A stretch of 64,000 nt of DNA from Peptostreptococcus equinus (GTDB lineage: Bacteria > Bacillota > Clostridia > Peptostreptococcales > Peptostreptococcaceae): NCBI RefSeq assembly GCF_027125355.1, contig NZ_CP114052.1, positions 620,001 through 684,000 on the forward strand. Reading direction: 5' to 3'. Positions within the stretch are counted from its first letter, which is position 1; every line of letters starts with the position of its first letter. Both the position numbers and the translations under genes were made by a program. This document shows, piece by piece, positions 56,068 to 64,000 of the stretch. The notes below the pieces were generated by a model. The model made no database searches. It was not told the DNA's origin and saw nothing but the letters and a program-made list of their open reading frames with translations.

Positions 56068-58137
56068 ATGAGAAATAAAAAATTTGTTATTAGTTTGTTT
56101 ATACTATTTTTAAGTGGAATATTTGCTATTTACAATATTGAAGATGTAAACGCTGAAGAAGAAATGAGAGGGGCTTGGGTTGCCAGTGTTTATAATATGG
56201 ATTGGCCAAAGACATCATATTATAATCCAAGCGCTCAGAAAGCTGAATATATTAAATTATTAGATCATTTGAAAAGCACAGGTATAAATACAGTGATATT
56301 TCAAGTTAGGCCAGAATCAGATGCTCTATATAAATCTAATATTAATCCTTGGTCTAGGTTTTTGACAGGAACTCAAGGTAAATATCCAGGTTATGATCCT
56401 TTGCAGTTTGTAATTGATGAAAGTCACAAAAGAGGTATCAAAGTACATGCTTGGTTTAATCCATATAGAGCTTGGATGAATCCAGATAAATCAGGTTCAA
56501 CACCTACAAATCCGATGAACTTACATCCGGATTGGGTCATAAAATATAATAATAAATGGTTTTATGATCCAGGTAAGCCTGAGGTTACAAATTATATAGT
56601 AAATACAGTTAATGAAGTTGTTAGAAATTATAATATAGATGGCATACACTTTGATGATTATTTTTATCCGGATTCTAATTTTCCAGATTATAATACATAT
56701 AAAAAATATGGGTCAGGAAATATTGATGACTGGAGAAGAAATAACATAAATAATATGTTAAAAAAAGTAAATACAGGAATTAAGTCAATAAAACCAGGTC
56801 TTGTATTTGGTGTAAGTCCTTCAGGGATTTGGAGAAATTCTTCAAGTGATTCAAACGGTTCAAACACAAGTGGTAGCGAATCATACGCCGTACAATATGC
56901 GGATACAAGATATTGGATAAAAAATAATTTAATAGATTATGTGGTTCCTCAAGTGTATTGGAAAATTGGGAATACAAGAGCTGACTATGCAACTTTAATA
57001 AAGTGGTGGTCAGACCAGATGGTGGGTTCAAATGTAAAGCTATATATTGGTCAAGGTATATACAAGCATGGTCAAGATGATGTGTATGGTGAAAATGTAG
57101 CCATTGAGATAAAAAATCAAATATTATTAAATAGGAAATACCCTAATATCAAGGGTAGTATGTATTTTTCTGCTAGTGATATAGTAAATTCATCTCAAGT
57201 AACAAATGATTTAAAATCACTTTACTTAGCAAGATATCCTTACCAAAATTCCATGATGGGCGCCAATAGGTCTGATACAGCTGTAGAAATAAGCAAAAAA
57301 TCTTGGCCAAATGGAACAGGAACTGTGGTATTAGTGAATGGGTATGAACCATACGTGGGAGTAATTTCTTCACCACTAGCATCATTAAGAAATGCACCAA
57401 TCTTGTTATCAAGTAAATCATATATAAGCGAACCTACTATAAACGAAATAAAAAGATTGGGTGCAAAAAAAATAATATTAATAGGTGATGAAAATTCTAT
57501 AGATAAATCTCAATTAGATAAATTAAATACAGCTATAAGTGGATTAAGTTATGAAAAAATATATGGAAAAGACATATATGAGGTATCAAATAAAATAGCA
57601 GAGAATATCAGCCAGAATAAGCCTGTTAATAATGTATATGTAGTAGGAGAAAATGGATTAGCAGACGCTATTTCTATAGCATCCAAAGCATCATATGAAA
57701 GAAACCCTATTATTGTAACAAATTACATAAAAAATAATAACCCTGAAAATGTTTATTTTGTAGGTGGAGATATGATTATTTCTAATAATATAATAAAACA
57801 AATATCTAATGTGCTATCAAAAGACTTAACTAATAGTAGAATAGCAGGTGCCAACAGAATTGATACAAATTCATTAGTAGTGAGAAAATTTTATACAAAA
57901 CTTTTTACAAAAGAAGCATTTGTAACAAGAGCAGATGCACTTATTGATGCTGTTACTATAAGTGTTTTTGCACAAAGAACAGACTCACCAACTATACTAG
58001 CGGGTAAAAGTATAAATAGTCTTCAAAATGATGTTCTTTATCCTAGAAGTGTAAGCCTATTATATAAAGTGGGAGGAGGAATAAATACTTATACTTATAA
58101 CAAAATATATGAGCTATTGTATGGTGTAATGCAGTAG
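56068..58137 (+). CDS. GHL10 glycoside hydrolase-like protein fused to CWB2 repeats
   Basis: Exported wall enzyme of 689 residues. A signal peptide (about 1-30) is followed by a glycosyl-hydrolase-like 10 (YngK/DUF187) TIM barrel (about 34-350), with MRGAWVASVYNMDWP, NTVIFQVRPESDALY, HAWFNPYRAW and NIDGIHFDDYFYP. Three CWB2 repeats follow (from about 395). GHL10 proteins are predicted to cleave peptidoglycan or glycan. The two Asp of HFDDYFYP and the FGVSPSGIW segment line the presumed active site. GAGGTGA lies before the ATG. It lies downstream of the polymer cluster. Confidence 0.9.
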   Translation: MRNKKFVISLFILFLSGIFAIYNIEDVNAEEEMRGAWVASVYNMDWPKTSYYNPSAQKAEYIKLLDHLKSTGINTVIFQVRPESDALYKSNINPWSRFLTGTQGKYPGYDPLQFVIDESHKRGIKVHAWFNPYRAWMNPDKSGSTPTNPMNLHPDWVIKYNNKWFYDPGKPEVTNYIVNTVNEVVRNYNIDGIHFDDYFYPDSNFPDYNTYKKYGSGNIDDWRRNNINNMLKKVNTGIKSIKPGLVFGVSPSGIWRNSSSDSNGSNTSGSESYAVQYADTRYWIKNNLIDYVVPQVYWKIGNTRADYATLIKWWSDQMVGSNVKLYIGQGIYKHGQDDVYGENVAIEIKNQILLNRKYPNIKGSMYFSASDIVNSSQVTNDLKSLYLARYPYQNSMMGANRSDTAVEISKKSWPNGTGTVVLVNGYEPYVGVISSPLASLRNAPILLSSKSYISEPTINEIKRLGAKKIILIGDENSIDKSQLDKLNTAISGLSYEKIYGKDIYEVSNKIAENISQNKPVNNVYVVGENGLADAISIASKASYERNPIIVTNYIKNNNPENVYFVGGDMIISNNIIKQISNVLSKDLTNSRIAGANRIDTNSLVVRKFYTKLFTKEAFVTRADALIDAVTISVFAQRTDSPTILAGKSINSLQNDVLYPRSVSLLYKVGGGINTYTYNKIYELLYGVMQ

Positions 58138-58227
58138 ACAATAATTAAAAATTATATAAATCTATACATTATGATACTTATCATTAAAGTAATATAAAAA
58201 TATGAAAAGGAAAAAAGTGGTTTAAAT

Positions 58228-58917
58228 ATGTTTAGATATATTTTATGGGATATAGATAGAACCCTATTGAATTTCGATTTATCAGAAGATAAATCTCTAA
58301 AAATGGCATTTGAAAAGTTTAACTTAGGGAATTGTAGTGATAAACAATTAGATGAATATAAAATCATAAATAAAAAATATTGGGATCTTTTAGAACAAGG
58401 TAAAATTAGCAAAGAGGGAGTCTTATATGGACGTTTTGAAGAATTTTTTTCTTTATATAATATAGACAAATCAATAGTAAAAAAATTTAATTCATACTAT
58501 CAAGAATGCCTAGGACTTACTCCAATATTCAATGAAAATGCATTGGAAGTAGTAAGATACTTAAAAGGAAAATATAAACAATTTGCAGTTACAAATGGAA
58601 CTGCAACAGCACAAATAGCCAAGTTAAAAAATTCTGGTCTAGATAAAATTTTAGATTTTGTATTTATTTCAGAAAAGATAGGTTATGCAAAGCCTTTTAT
58701 AGGTTTTTTTGACAAGATATTTGAATATACAAATGACAGAAACTGCGACAAATATTTAATAATAGGAGATTCATTAACGAGTGATATTCAAGGTGGAATT
58801 AATGCAGGGATTCAGACTTGTTGGTACAATCCTTATAACACTAAAATTGCAGATGACATTAAAATAAGTTATACAATTAATAATTTAAAACAAGTATTAG
58901 ATATAATAAACATGTAG
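58228..58917 (+). CDS. HAD hydrolase, YjjG-like nucleotidase
   Basis: The 229-residue HAD-superfamily phosphatase has motif I DIDRTLLNF, motif II VTNGT, the lysine in KIGYAKPFIGFF and motif III IGDSLTSDIQGG. An alpha-helical cap follows motif I. The layout and the NGTATAQIAKLKNSGL segment match YjjG, which removes phosphate from non-canonical pyrimidine nucleotides. There is only a weak ribosome site before the ATG. About 36 bases of its 3' end are repeated imperfectly downstream. Confidence 0.85.
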   Translation: MFRYILWDIDRTLLNFDLSEDKSLKMAFEKFNLGNCSDKQLDEYKIINKKYWDLLEQGKISKEGVLYGRFEEFFSLYNIDKSIVKKFNSYYQECLGLTPIFNENALEVVRYLKGKYKQFAVTNGTATAQIAKLKNSGLDKILDFVFISEKIGYAKPFIGFFDKIFEYTNDRNCDKYLIIGDSLTSDIQGGINAGIQTCWYNPYNTKIADDIKISYTINNLKQVLDIINM

Positions 58918-59019
58918 AAAATATTCTAATTGCTATTGATGACAAAAGTTTTTTATTATCTCTTATGGGTATCAATTTAATTAAGTTATACAATTAATAA
59001 TTTTAAAATACAGTATTAG
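58866..59019 (+). repeat. Imperfect direct repeat of the HAD gene 3' end
   Basis: Bases 58866-58900 (inside the gene end) and about 58984-59019 (intergenic) share AGTTATACAATTAATAATTT and a following run ending in AGTATTAG, with a few insertions. It looks like the remnant of a partial duplication before the catalase gene. Confidence 0.6.
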
Positions 59020-59046
59020 TTTTTTTAAAGATTAAAGGAGGATAAC

Positions 59047-60765
59047 ATGGCAGATAATAAAGAAAAAAAGAGTATAAATCCAATGGATAAAAATGGTTTA
59101 GGCGACCCTTTGTCAAGTAAGAATGATGTAAAAGGAGATAATCCTTATATATCTAGAGCTCAAGGAAGTCCAGTAGAAAATAACCAAGATATGATGACAG
59201 CAGGTATCAGAGGACCTGGTGTAATGGAAGATACTTGGTTATTTGAAAAACATGCACACTTTAATAGAGAGGTAATACCTGAAAGGAGAATGCATGCCAA
59301 AGGTTCAGGAGCATTTGGAACTTTTAAAGTAACAAATGATATCACAAAGTATACAAAAGCTAAGATTTTCTCTGAAGTAGGAAAAGAAACTGAGATGTTT
59401 GCGAGATTTTCTACTGTTGCAGGTGAAAGAGGTGCTGCTGATACAGAAAGAGATATTCGTGGATTTGCTTTAAAGTTTTATACAGAAGAAGGTAACTGGG
59501 ATTTGGTTGGTAATAATACTCCAGTATTCTTTTTTAGGGATCCTATGAAATTTATTGATCTTAATCATGCTGTGAAAAGAGATCCTAGAACTAATATGAG
59601 GAGTCCTAATAATAACTGGGATTTTTGGTCATCGCTTCCGGAATCACTTTTACAAGTAACAATAATAATGACAGATAGAGGTATTCCATCTTCATTTAGA
59701 TATATGCATGGATTTGGATCACATACATATTCATTAATAAATGCTGATAATGAAAGAGTGTGGGTAAAATTCCATTTTAGATCTCAGCAGGGGATACAAA
59801 ACTTTACAGACCAAGAGGCTGAGATGGTAGTGGCAAAAGATAGAGAAGCTAGTCAAAGAGATCTATATACATCAATCGAGAAGGGAATGTATCCAAAATG
59901 GAAAATGTATATTCAGGTAATGACAGAAGAACAAGCTAGAAATATGAAGAATAATCCATTTGATCTGACTAAAATGTGGCTAAAGAAAGACTTTCCATTT
60001 ATAGAGGTAGGAGAATTTGAATTAAATAGAAATCCAGAAAATTATTTTCAAGATGTAGAGCAGGCTGCATTTAATCCGGCACATAATGTACCAGGAATTG
60101 GATTCTCACCAGATAAAATGTTACAAGCAAGAATTATGATGTATGGTGATGCTCAGAGATACAGATTAGGTGTCAACAATCACCAAATTCCAGTGAATAG
60201 ACCAAGAGGAATGAAAGATGGAGATTATCATCCATGGCATAGAGATGGACAGATGAGAATAGATGGCAACATGGGCTCAGAAAATCACTATGAACCAAAT
60301 TCATATGGAAACTGGCAAGAAAATCCTAGAGGATATATGCCAAGTCAAGATGGTGGCCAGGTAGATAGATATGATTATAGATTAGACGATGACGATTACT
60401 ATACTCAGCCAGGTATGCTGTTTAGAGCTTTGACTGAAGATCAAAAAGAAGTGTTGTTTGCCAATACAGCTAGAAATCTAGGAGATTCTACACTTCAAAT
60501 TAAACACAGACATATAAACAATTGTTATCAGGCAGATCCAGATTATGGTAAAGGAGTAGCTAAAGCACTTGAAATCAATATTGAAGATGTAGATCTTAAT
60601 TTACCGAATAGAGATTCAAGAAAAGGTAATTATGATGCAAATAATGCCCATCCAGAATTAAATGTACCAAGTAAAGATATGGGAGCAAAAGATTGGAAAG
60701 AAATAAAGACAGACTATGATCCAAAATCTTTTATTGAACCAATGAAAGATCCATTTGTATTATAA
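59047..60765 (+). CDS. Heme catalase
   Basis: Decomposes hydrogen peroxide. The 572-residue monofunctional catalase has the active His83 in [13 protein letters not shown], the distal Asn in [13 protein letters not shown], and the proximal heme-ligand Tyr in [13 protein letters not shown]. The NADPH-type beta barrel and a C-terminal helical region are present. It is longer than the common 480-residue clade because of a polar N-terminal extension (about 55 residues) and a longer C-terminus. AAAGGAGG lies before the ATG. Flanked by a hairpin terminator, it is monocistronic. A catalase is not universal in this group of anaerobes. Confidence 0.95.
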   Translation: MADNKEKKSINPMDKNGLGDPLSSKNDVKGDNPYISRAQGSPVENNQDMMTAGIRGPGVMEDTWLFEKHAHFNREVIPERRMHAKGSGAFGTFKVTNDITKYTKAKIFSEVGKETEMFARFSTVAGERGAADTERDIRGFALKFYTEEGNWDLVGNNTPVFFFRDPMKFIDLNHAVKRDPRTNMRSPNNNWDFWSSLPESLLQVTIIMTDRGIPSSFRYMHGFGSHTYSLINADNERVWVKFHFRSQQGIQNFTDQEAEMVVAKDREASQRDLYTSIEKGMYPKWKMYIQVMTEEQARNMKNNPFDLTKMWLKKDFPFIEVGEFELNRNPENYFQDVEQAAFNPAHNVPGIGFSPDKMLQARIMMYGDAQRYRLGVNNHQIPVNRPRGMKDGDYHPWHRDGQMRIDGNMGSENHYEPNSYGNWQENPRGYMPSQDGGQVDRYDYRLDDDDYYTQPGMLFRALTEDQKEVLFANTARNLGDSTLQIKHRHINNCYQADPDYGKGVAKALEINIEDVDLNLPNRDSRKGNYDANNAHPELNVPSKDMGAKDWKEIKTDYDPKSFIEPMKDPFVL

Positions 60766-60806
60766 AAAAATAAATTTGAATTTACAATTAGAGAACAAGC
60801 TAAATG

Positions 60807-60833
60807 AGCACGATTGTATCGTGCTTATTTTTA
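60807..60833 (+). terminator. Catalase gene terminator
   Basis: AGCACGAT and ATCGTGCT arms around TGT, followed by TATTTTTAT. Confidence 0.85.
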
Positions 60834-60884
60834 TGAAAATTAATTTAAATAGTAAATCGATAGCAAATTAGCGAGGTGAAAACA

Positions 60885-61331
60885 GTGAAAGAAAGATTTA
60901 AGACTAAAAGTGCTGTATTTTTATTGTTAAAAATGAATGATAAAATTTTGATGCAAAAAAGAATGAATACAGGTTTTTACGATGGATATTATGATTTGAC
61001 AGTGAGTGGTCATATTGAAGAATATGAATCAATAACTGATGCAATGATTAGAGAGGCAAAAGAGGAATGCAATTTAGATATTACAAAGGAAGACATAGAA
61101 TTATTTACAGTTATACATACATCTATGTATAATGACTTATATTATTTCTTTTATTTTGTAATGGAAATTGAAGAAAATAAAGATTATCACATAAGAGTTA
61201 ATGAAGAAAATAAAATAGAAGAACTTAAATGGTTTGATTTAGATAAACTTCCAGAATTGTTGGGAGAACACAATAAAATAGCAATAAATAATTATAAAAA
61301 AGGAATTAGGCTATCTGAAATTGGCTGGTAA
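60885..61331 (+). CDS. Nudix hydrolase
   Basis: The 148-residue Nudix protein has the box G-x5-E-x7-REAxEE, seen as SGHIEEYESITDAMIREAKEEC with one shift in the first glycine spacing. It hydrolyses nucleoside diphosphates linked to another group; the substrate is not predictable. The N-terminus (SAVFLLLKMNDKILMQKR) and the C-terminal KWFDLDKLPE are typical of MutT-like members. GTG 60885 follows GCGAGGTGA; an in-frame GTG at 60876 lies inside that site. Confidence 0.88.
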   Translation: MKERFKTKSAVFLLLKMNDKILMQKRMNTGFYDGYYDLTVSGHIEEYESITDAMIREAKEECNLDITKEDIELFTVIHTSMYNDLYYFFYFVMEIEENKDYHIRVNEENKIEELKWFDLDKLPELLGEHNKIAINNYKKGIRLSEIGW

Positions 61332-61384
61332 GAAAAGTAATAATTTGTAAATTTGTCTAATAGCAGAACATATGATAAAATAGT

Positions 61385-61416
61385 AAAAGATGATGCGAAA
61401 GCATTATCTTTTTTTT
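61385..61416 (+). terminator. Terminator after the Nudix gene
   Basis: A stem of AAAGATGATGC with GCATTATCTTT (one G-T pair), a GAAA tetraloop, and eight T. Confidence 0.88.
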
Positions 61417-61436
61417 AGAAAAAGGAGGGAGCTTTT

Positions 61437-62171
61437 TTGGGAATTTTTGATATTTTTAAAAAGAATAAAGATAATAAAAATGGGATAGAAAAAGAATCAA
61501 AAAGTGCATCAAATAAAGAGTTTGAAAAGACTCTAAGATTGGATCTTTCTGATGAAGTAAATGATTTAGAAGCTCCTGGATGGGATGCAATTACGCAAGA
61601 ATTTGATAGAATATATCCAGGGCAGGATAATCCTAAACATTTTGGGACATTTGTAAAATGGATGTTTGGAGGAAATAACCCACTAGACGGAATAAGTATA
61701 TATGATGGTGGGGATTTCTGGCACTTTGTATCTTATGGTATGACTGAGTTATATGAAAAGGAGTCGCAGAATTTAGAAAATAGTGGATATGGATATGAAC
61801 TAACGTTTAAATTGAAAAAAGATGATTATGTAGATGAAGAATACGAGATAAGAAATATATGTGGTATAATGCAAAATATTGCAAGACAAGTATTTCTAAA
61901 TGATGAAGTATATAAGCCATATGAATTTATTGAATATTCAAAAAATCAAGGAGTAGATGCAAAACATCAATCAAAGATTACTGGATTTATATGTGTACCA
62001 GATTCTAGTATAAGAACACTAGATACAGATTATGGAAAAGTAGAATTTCTAGAGTTAGTAGGAGTGACAGATGATGAATTGACATCATTAAATGATTATT
62101 GTAATGTAAAGGATTTGTATATAAGGCTGGGTAGTGATATCACAGATTATAATAGAAAATCACTGTTATAA
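61437..62171 (+). CDS. SUFU (suppressor of fused)-domain protein
   Basis: The 244-residue protein has a Lys/Asn-rich N-terminus (about 1-35, starting GIFDIFKKNK). A bacterial SUFU-type domain follows: APGWDAITQEFDRIYPGQDNPKHFGT, GGNNPLDGISIYDGGDFWHFVSYGMTELYEKE and SGYGYELTFKLK. In bacteria such domains occur alone or as immunity proteins of polymorphic toxin systems. No toxin gene is adjacent, so its role is open. The start is a TTG at 61437 after a strong AAAGGAGG. It stands between terminator-like hairpins. Confidence 0.85.
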   Translation: MGIFDIFKKNKDNKNGIEKESKSASNKEFEKTLRLDLSDEVNDLEAPGWDAITQEFDRIYPGQDNPKHFGTFVKWMFGGNNPLDGISIYDGGDFWHFVSYGMTELYEKESQNLENSGYGYELTFKLKKDDYVDEEYEIRNICGIMQNIARQVFLNDEVYKPYEFIEYSKNQGVDAKHQSKITGFICVPDSSIRTLDTDYGKVEFLELVGVTDDELTSLNDYCNVKDLYIRLGSDITDYNRKSLL

Positions 62172-62233
62172 TAAATAAGAAAAGAATAAAAATTATTAAG
62201 TAGAAAGTATAGGATTTTTCTGGATAAATTTAT

Positions 62234-62252
62234 AGCCATGCAATATGCATGG
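62234..62252. terminator. Hairpin between the convergent SUFU and macrodomain genes
   Basis: AGCCATGC and GCATGGCT arms around a short loop. T-richness after it is modest on both strands, so it is probably a bidirectional terminator of moderate strength. Confidence 0.6.
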
Positions 62253-62759
62253 CTAATACTCTATATTTTTACAAATCTCATTACTCATTTTAAACAACTC
62301 TTCGCTAAACAATATTAGCATAACATTCATATCATTATTGAGTAAGAATTTTTTTATCTGATTTATTGCTACTTCAATGGCTTTATCTTGGGGATATCCA
62401 TAGACTCCGGAAGATATTAGTGGGAATGCTACGGATTTTAAATTATTCTCCTTAGCAAGTTTCAATGAATTTTCATAGGCGGATTCTAATAAATTTTTTT
62501 CTCCATGATTACCATCTTTATATACTGGGCCAACTGTGTGAATTACAAATTTTGCTGGGAGATTATAAGCTTTAGTTATTTTAGCATGTCCTGTTTGACA
62601 ACCATTTAGAGATTTACATTCTTCTAATAGTTTTGGTCCAGCAACTCTGTGAATTGCACCATCTACACCACCACCACCTAGTAGAGAAGAATTGGCTGCA
62701 TTTACAATCGCATCAACTTTTAATTTAGTTATATCAGTTTTTAATATTTTAAATGGCAT
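62253..62759 (-). CDS. Macrodomain protein (ADP-ribose/O-acetyl-ADP-ribose hydrolase)
   Basis: A single macrodomain of 168 residues. It has [33 protein letters not shown], with the Asn and catalytic-type Gly-rich loop of MacroD-type enzymes, plus [11 protein letters not shown] and [15 protein letters not shown]. These enzymes hydrolyse O-acetyl-ADP-ribose or remove ADP-ribose from proteins. An AGGAGG-like site (TAGGAGGTAA) precedes the ATG on the minus strand. It is one of few minus-strand genes. A Nudix gene lies 1 kb away, but no ADP-ribosyltransferase or sirtuin does. Confidence 0.92.
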   Translation of the reverse strand: MPFKILKTDITKLKVDAIVNAANSSLLGGGGVDGAIHRVAGPKLLEECKSLNGCQTGHAKITKAYNLPAKFVIHTVGPVYKDGNHGEKNLLESAYENSLKLAKENNLKSVAFPLISSGVYGYPQDKAIEVAINQIKKFLLNNDMNVMLILFSEELFKMSNEICKNIEY

Positions 62760-62894
62760 ATTTACCTCCTATAAAATCTAATATATATTTTGCAATATTA
62801 TACAATTAATACTCTTATTAGTCAAATATAGAATTTTCACAAATATATTATTGGGTAATAATATATTTATAAGATTAAGTAAGAGGTGAAAAAG

Positions 62895-63434
62895 ATGAAT
62901 AGTGAAGGATTAATAAGTAGATTAATGATAGGAAACTCTATGTTTCTAGAAACTAATAAATTTATTGGCGATATATCTCTAGATAAAAGAAAAGAGCTTA
63001 AAAATGGACAAAATCCATACGCGATAATATTAACTTGTTCTGATTCAAGAATTACATCAGAGGCTATATTTTCAGCAGGATTAGGAGATTTGTTTGTAAT
63101 ACGTGTAGCTGGCAATATAGTAGGTCCTAGTGAAATAGCTTCTATCGAATACGCGGCTAATGTCTTGGGAACAAAGCTTTTAATGGTAATGGGTCATACA
63201 CATTGTGGTGCAGTAAATTCCGCTATAAATGGTGAAAGTTGTGGACATCTAGCATATGTATTGGATGAGATAAAAGAAGGAATAGATGATGAAACCGACG
63301 ATAAAAAAGCATCTTTTAAGAATGTAGAGCACAGTATAAATAAATTGAGAGAAAAACTATATTTGACAGATAGATTGGAAATTGTGGGTGGAGTGTACGA
63401 TATTGAAACGGGCAAAGTAGACTTTTCTATTTAA
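62895..63434 (+). CDS. Beta-carbonic anhydrase
   Basis: Interconverts CO2 and bicarbonate. The 179-residue beta-class enzyme has zinc ligands Cys48 (CSDSR, with Asp50 and Arg52), His101 and Cys104 (GHTHCGAV). It ends VGGVYDIETGKVDF. ATG 62895 follows AGAGGTGA; an in-frame GTG at 62886 lies inside that site. The length is at the short end for the class. Expressed alone, with a terminator at 63496. Confidence 0.93.
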   Translation: MNSEGLISRLMIGNSMFLETNKFIGDISLDKRKELKNGQNPYAIILTCSDSRITSEAIFSAGLGDLFVIRVAGNIVGPSEIASIEYAANVLGTKLLMVMGHTHCGAVNSAINGESCGHLAYVLDEIKEGIDDETDDKKASFKNVEHSINKLREKLYLTDRLEIVGGVYDIETGKVDFSI

Positions 63435-63495
63435 TTATTTATATGTGATTTTGTTATGGATATTTTAATGGATAAAATATAATAAAACTAAAATC

Positions 63496-63527
63496 AAAAC
63501 TGACTTTATTATATAAATGTCAGTTTT
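63496..63527 (+). terminator. Carbonic anhydrase gene terminator
   Basis: AACTGAC and GTCAGTT arms with an inner TTTA/TAAA extension, followed by a run of T. Confidence 0.85.
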
Positions 63528-63606
63528 TTTGTATTAGAATTAGTTAAATTGTAAATAGTGATTACATATGTTAGAATGAAATAATAACATTTTTAAGGGG
63601 AGTTTT

Positions 63607-64000
63607 ATGGATAAGCATAAGATAAAAGATAAATTTAATGAAGAAAAAAGAGAATTAAAAGAGAAGAAACATTTAGTAAAACCCATATTTTTAGTTACTA
63701 TATTGATTTTATTACAAATTTTTTTATTTATATTCATCTATACTATCTTTATTCAAAAGGTTCATTGGATAAATTGGATTTGGATTGTTATAAGGTTTAT
63801 TTTAATAATTCATATTATAAATTTGGATAAGCCAATTGATTATAGAGTCGCTTGGATTATACCAATAGCTTCTTTGCCTGTATTTGGTATAATGCTGTAT
63901 TTGTTTTTGGAAATATTGCCTGGACCTAGAATGCTAAGTAGGCGTTTGGAAAAAATAAAAATTAAAAACACGAAACTTCTTACAGCAAATAAAAATATAC
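63607..64000 (+). CDS. Cardiolipin synthase, N-terminal part
   Basis: The frame is open from ATG 63607 (after AAGGGGAG) to the window edge, giving 131 residues. After a charged cytosolic start there are two to three membrane helices (about 25-50, 54-72, 85-105), with LDKPIDYRVAWIIPIASLPVFGIMLYL. This is the PLDc_N signature of bacterial cardiolipin synthases; the N-D/KP-x-x-YR-x-AW-I pattern is clear. The phospholipase-D HKD domains must lie beyond the edge. It would condense phosphatidylglycerol into cardiolipin. Confidence 0.82.
   Translation, partial: MDKHKIKDKFNEEKRELKEKKHLVKPIFLVTILILLQIFLFIFIYTIFIQKVHWINWIWIVIRFILIIHIINLDKPIDYRVAWIIPIASLPVFGIMLYLFLEILPGPRMLSRRLEKIKIKNTKLLTANKNI

Noticed and set aside
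44603..58137. An S-layer cassette (slpA/secA2-type)
   Set aside because: CWB2 proteins are present, but there is no SlpA-like precursor, no secA2 and no Cwp84-type protease in the window.

Overview
The window reads as ordinary chromosome of a low-GC, AT-rich anaerobic Firmicute, most likely of the Peptostreptococcaceae (relatives of Clostridioides and Peptostreptococcus). This is inferred from gene content, not from a database match. The pointers are four proteins with cell-wall-binding type 2 (CWB2) repeats, a SCIFF (six-cysteine) peptide, T-box control of thrS and pheST, an NAD-type malic enzyme beside a two-subunit class I fumarase, and strong A/T codon preference. Nearly all genes lie on the + strand. 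I saw no tRNA, rRNA, insertion sequence, prophage or CRISPR array.

Layout. 1-8.3 kb: the end of a DUF445 membrane protein, a T-box and thrS, a small membrane protein, an ECF-transporter S component (- strand), a carboxylesterase gene broken by one in-frame TAG, a SEC-C methionine aminopeptidase, and the L20-leader/infC-rpmI-rplT operon, with infC starting at ATT. 8.3-11.4 kb: two minus-strand envelope/stress-type genes, a secreted 3D-domain protein with choline-binding-like repeats, and an XRE-cupin regulator. 11.7-16.4 kb: ruvC-ruvA-ruvB-queA-tgt-yajC. 16.5-19.8 kb: an orphan SCIFF gene, a CWB2-only wall protein and an LTA-synthase-like enzyme. 19.9-35.9 kb: KtrB-KtrA potassium uptake, an rRNA methyltransferase, T-box and pheST, zapA, a U32 protein, an nnrD-NfeD-SPFH group, DUF1846 and an S1-domain protein. 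36.0-44.4 kb: a DUF6056-type membrane protein, ybaK, fumarase and malic enzyme, cvfB, a membrane acyltransferase-like protein and a GDPD-like exoprotein.

44.6-58.1 kb is an envelope region. It holds a CWB2 amidase, a CWB2-like protein with a membrane segment at each end, and a tightly packed polymer operon: initiating sugar-phosphate transferase, three glycosyltransferases, CDP-glycerol-type transferase, Wzy-like polymerase and MurJ/MviN flippase. Two more secreted wall enzymes follow: NlpC/P60 with choline-binding-like repeats, and GHL10 fused to CWB2. In Clostridioides difficile, CWB2 proteins are held by a secondary wall polymer made by a comparable gene set, so this region plausibly encodes both the ligand and several of its clients. 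58.2-64 kb is a mixed accessory tail: HAD phosphatase, heme catalase, Nudix, SUFU-domain protein, macrodomain, beta-carbonic anhydrase and the start of a cardiolipin synthase.

I found no clearly new multi-gene system. The best leads are the doubly membrane-anchored CWB2-like protein at the head of the polymer operon, the SCIFF gene without its maturase, the ATT start of infC under an L20-type leader, the TAG-interrupted esterase, the catalase in a presumed anaerobe, and TTGTAAC/GTTACAA-like elements upstream of three autolysin-type genes.
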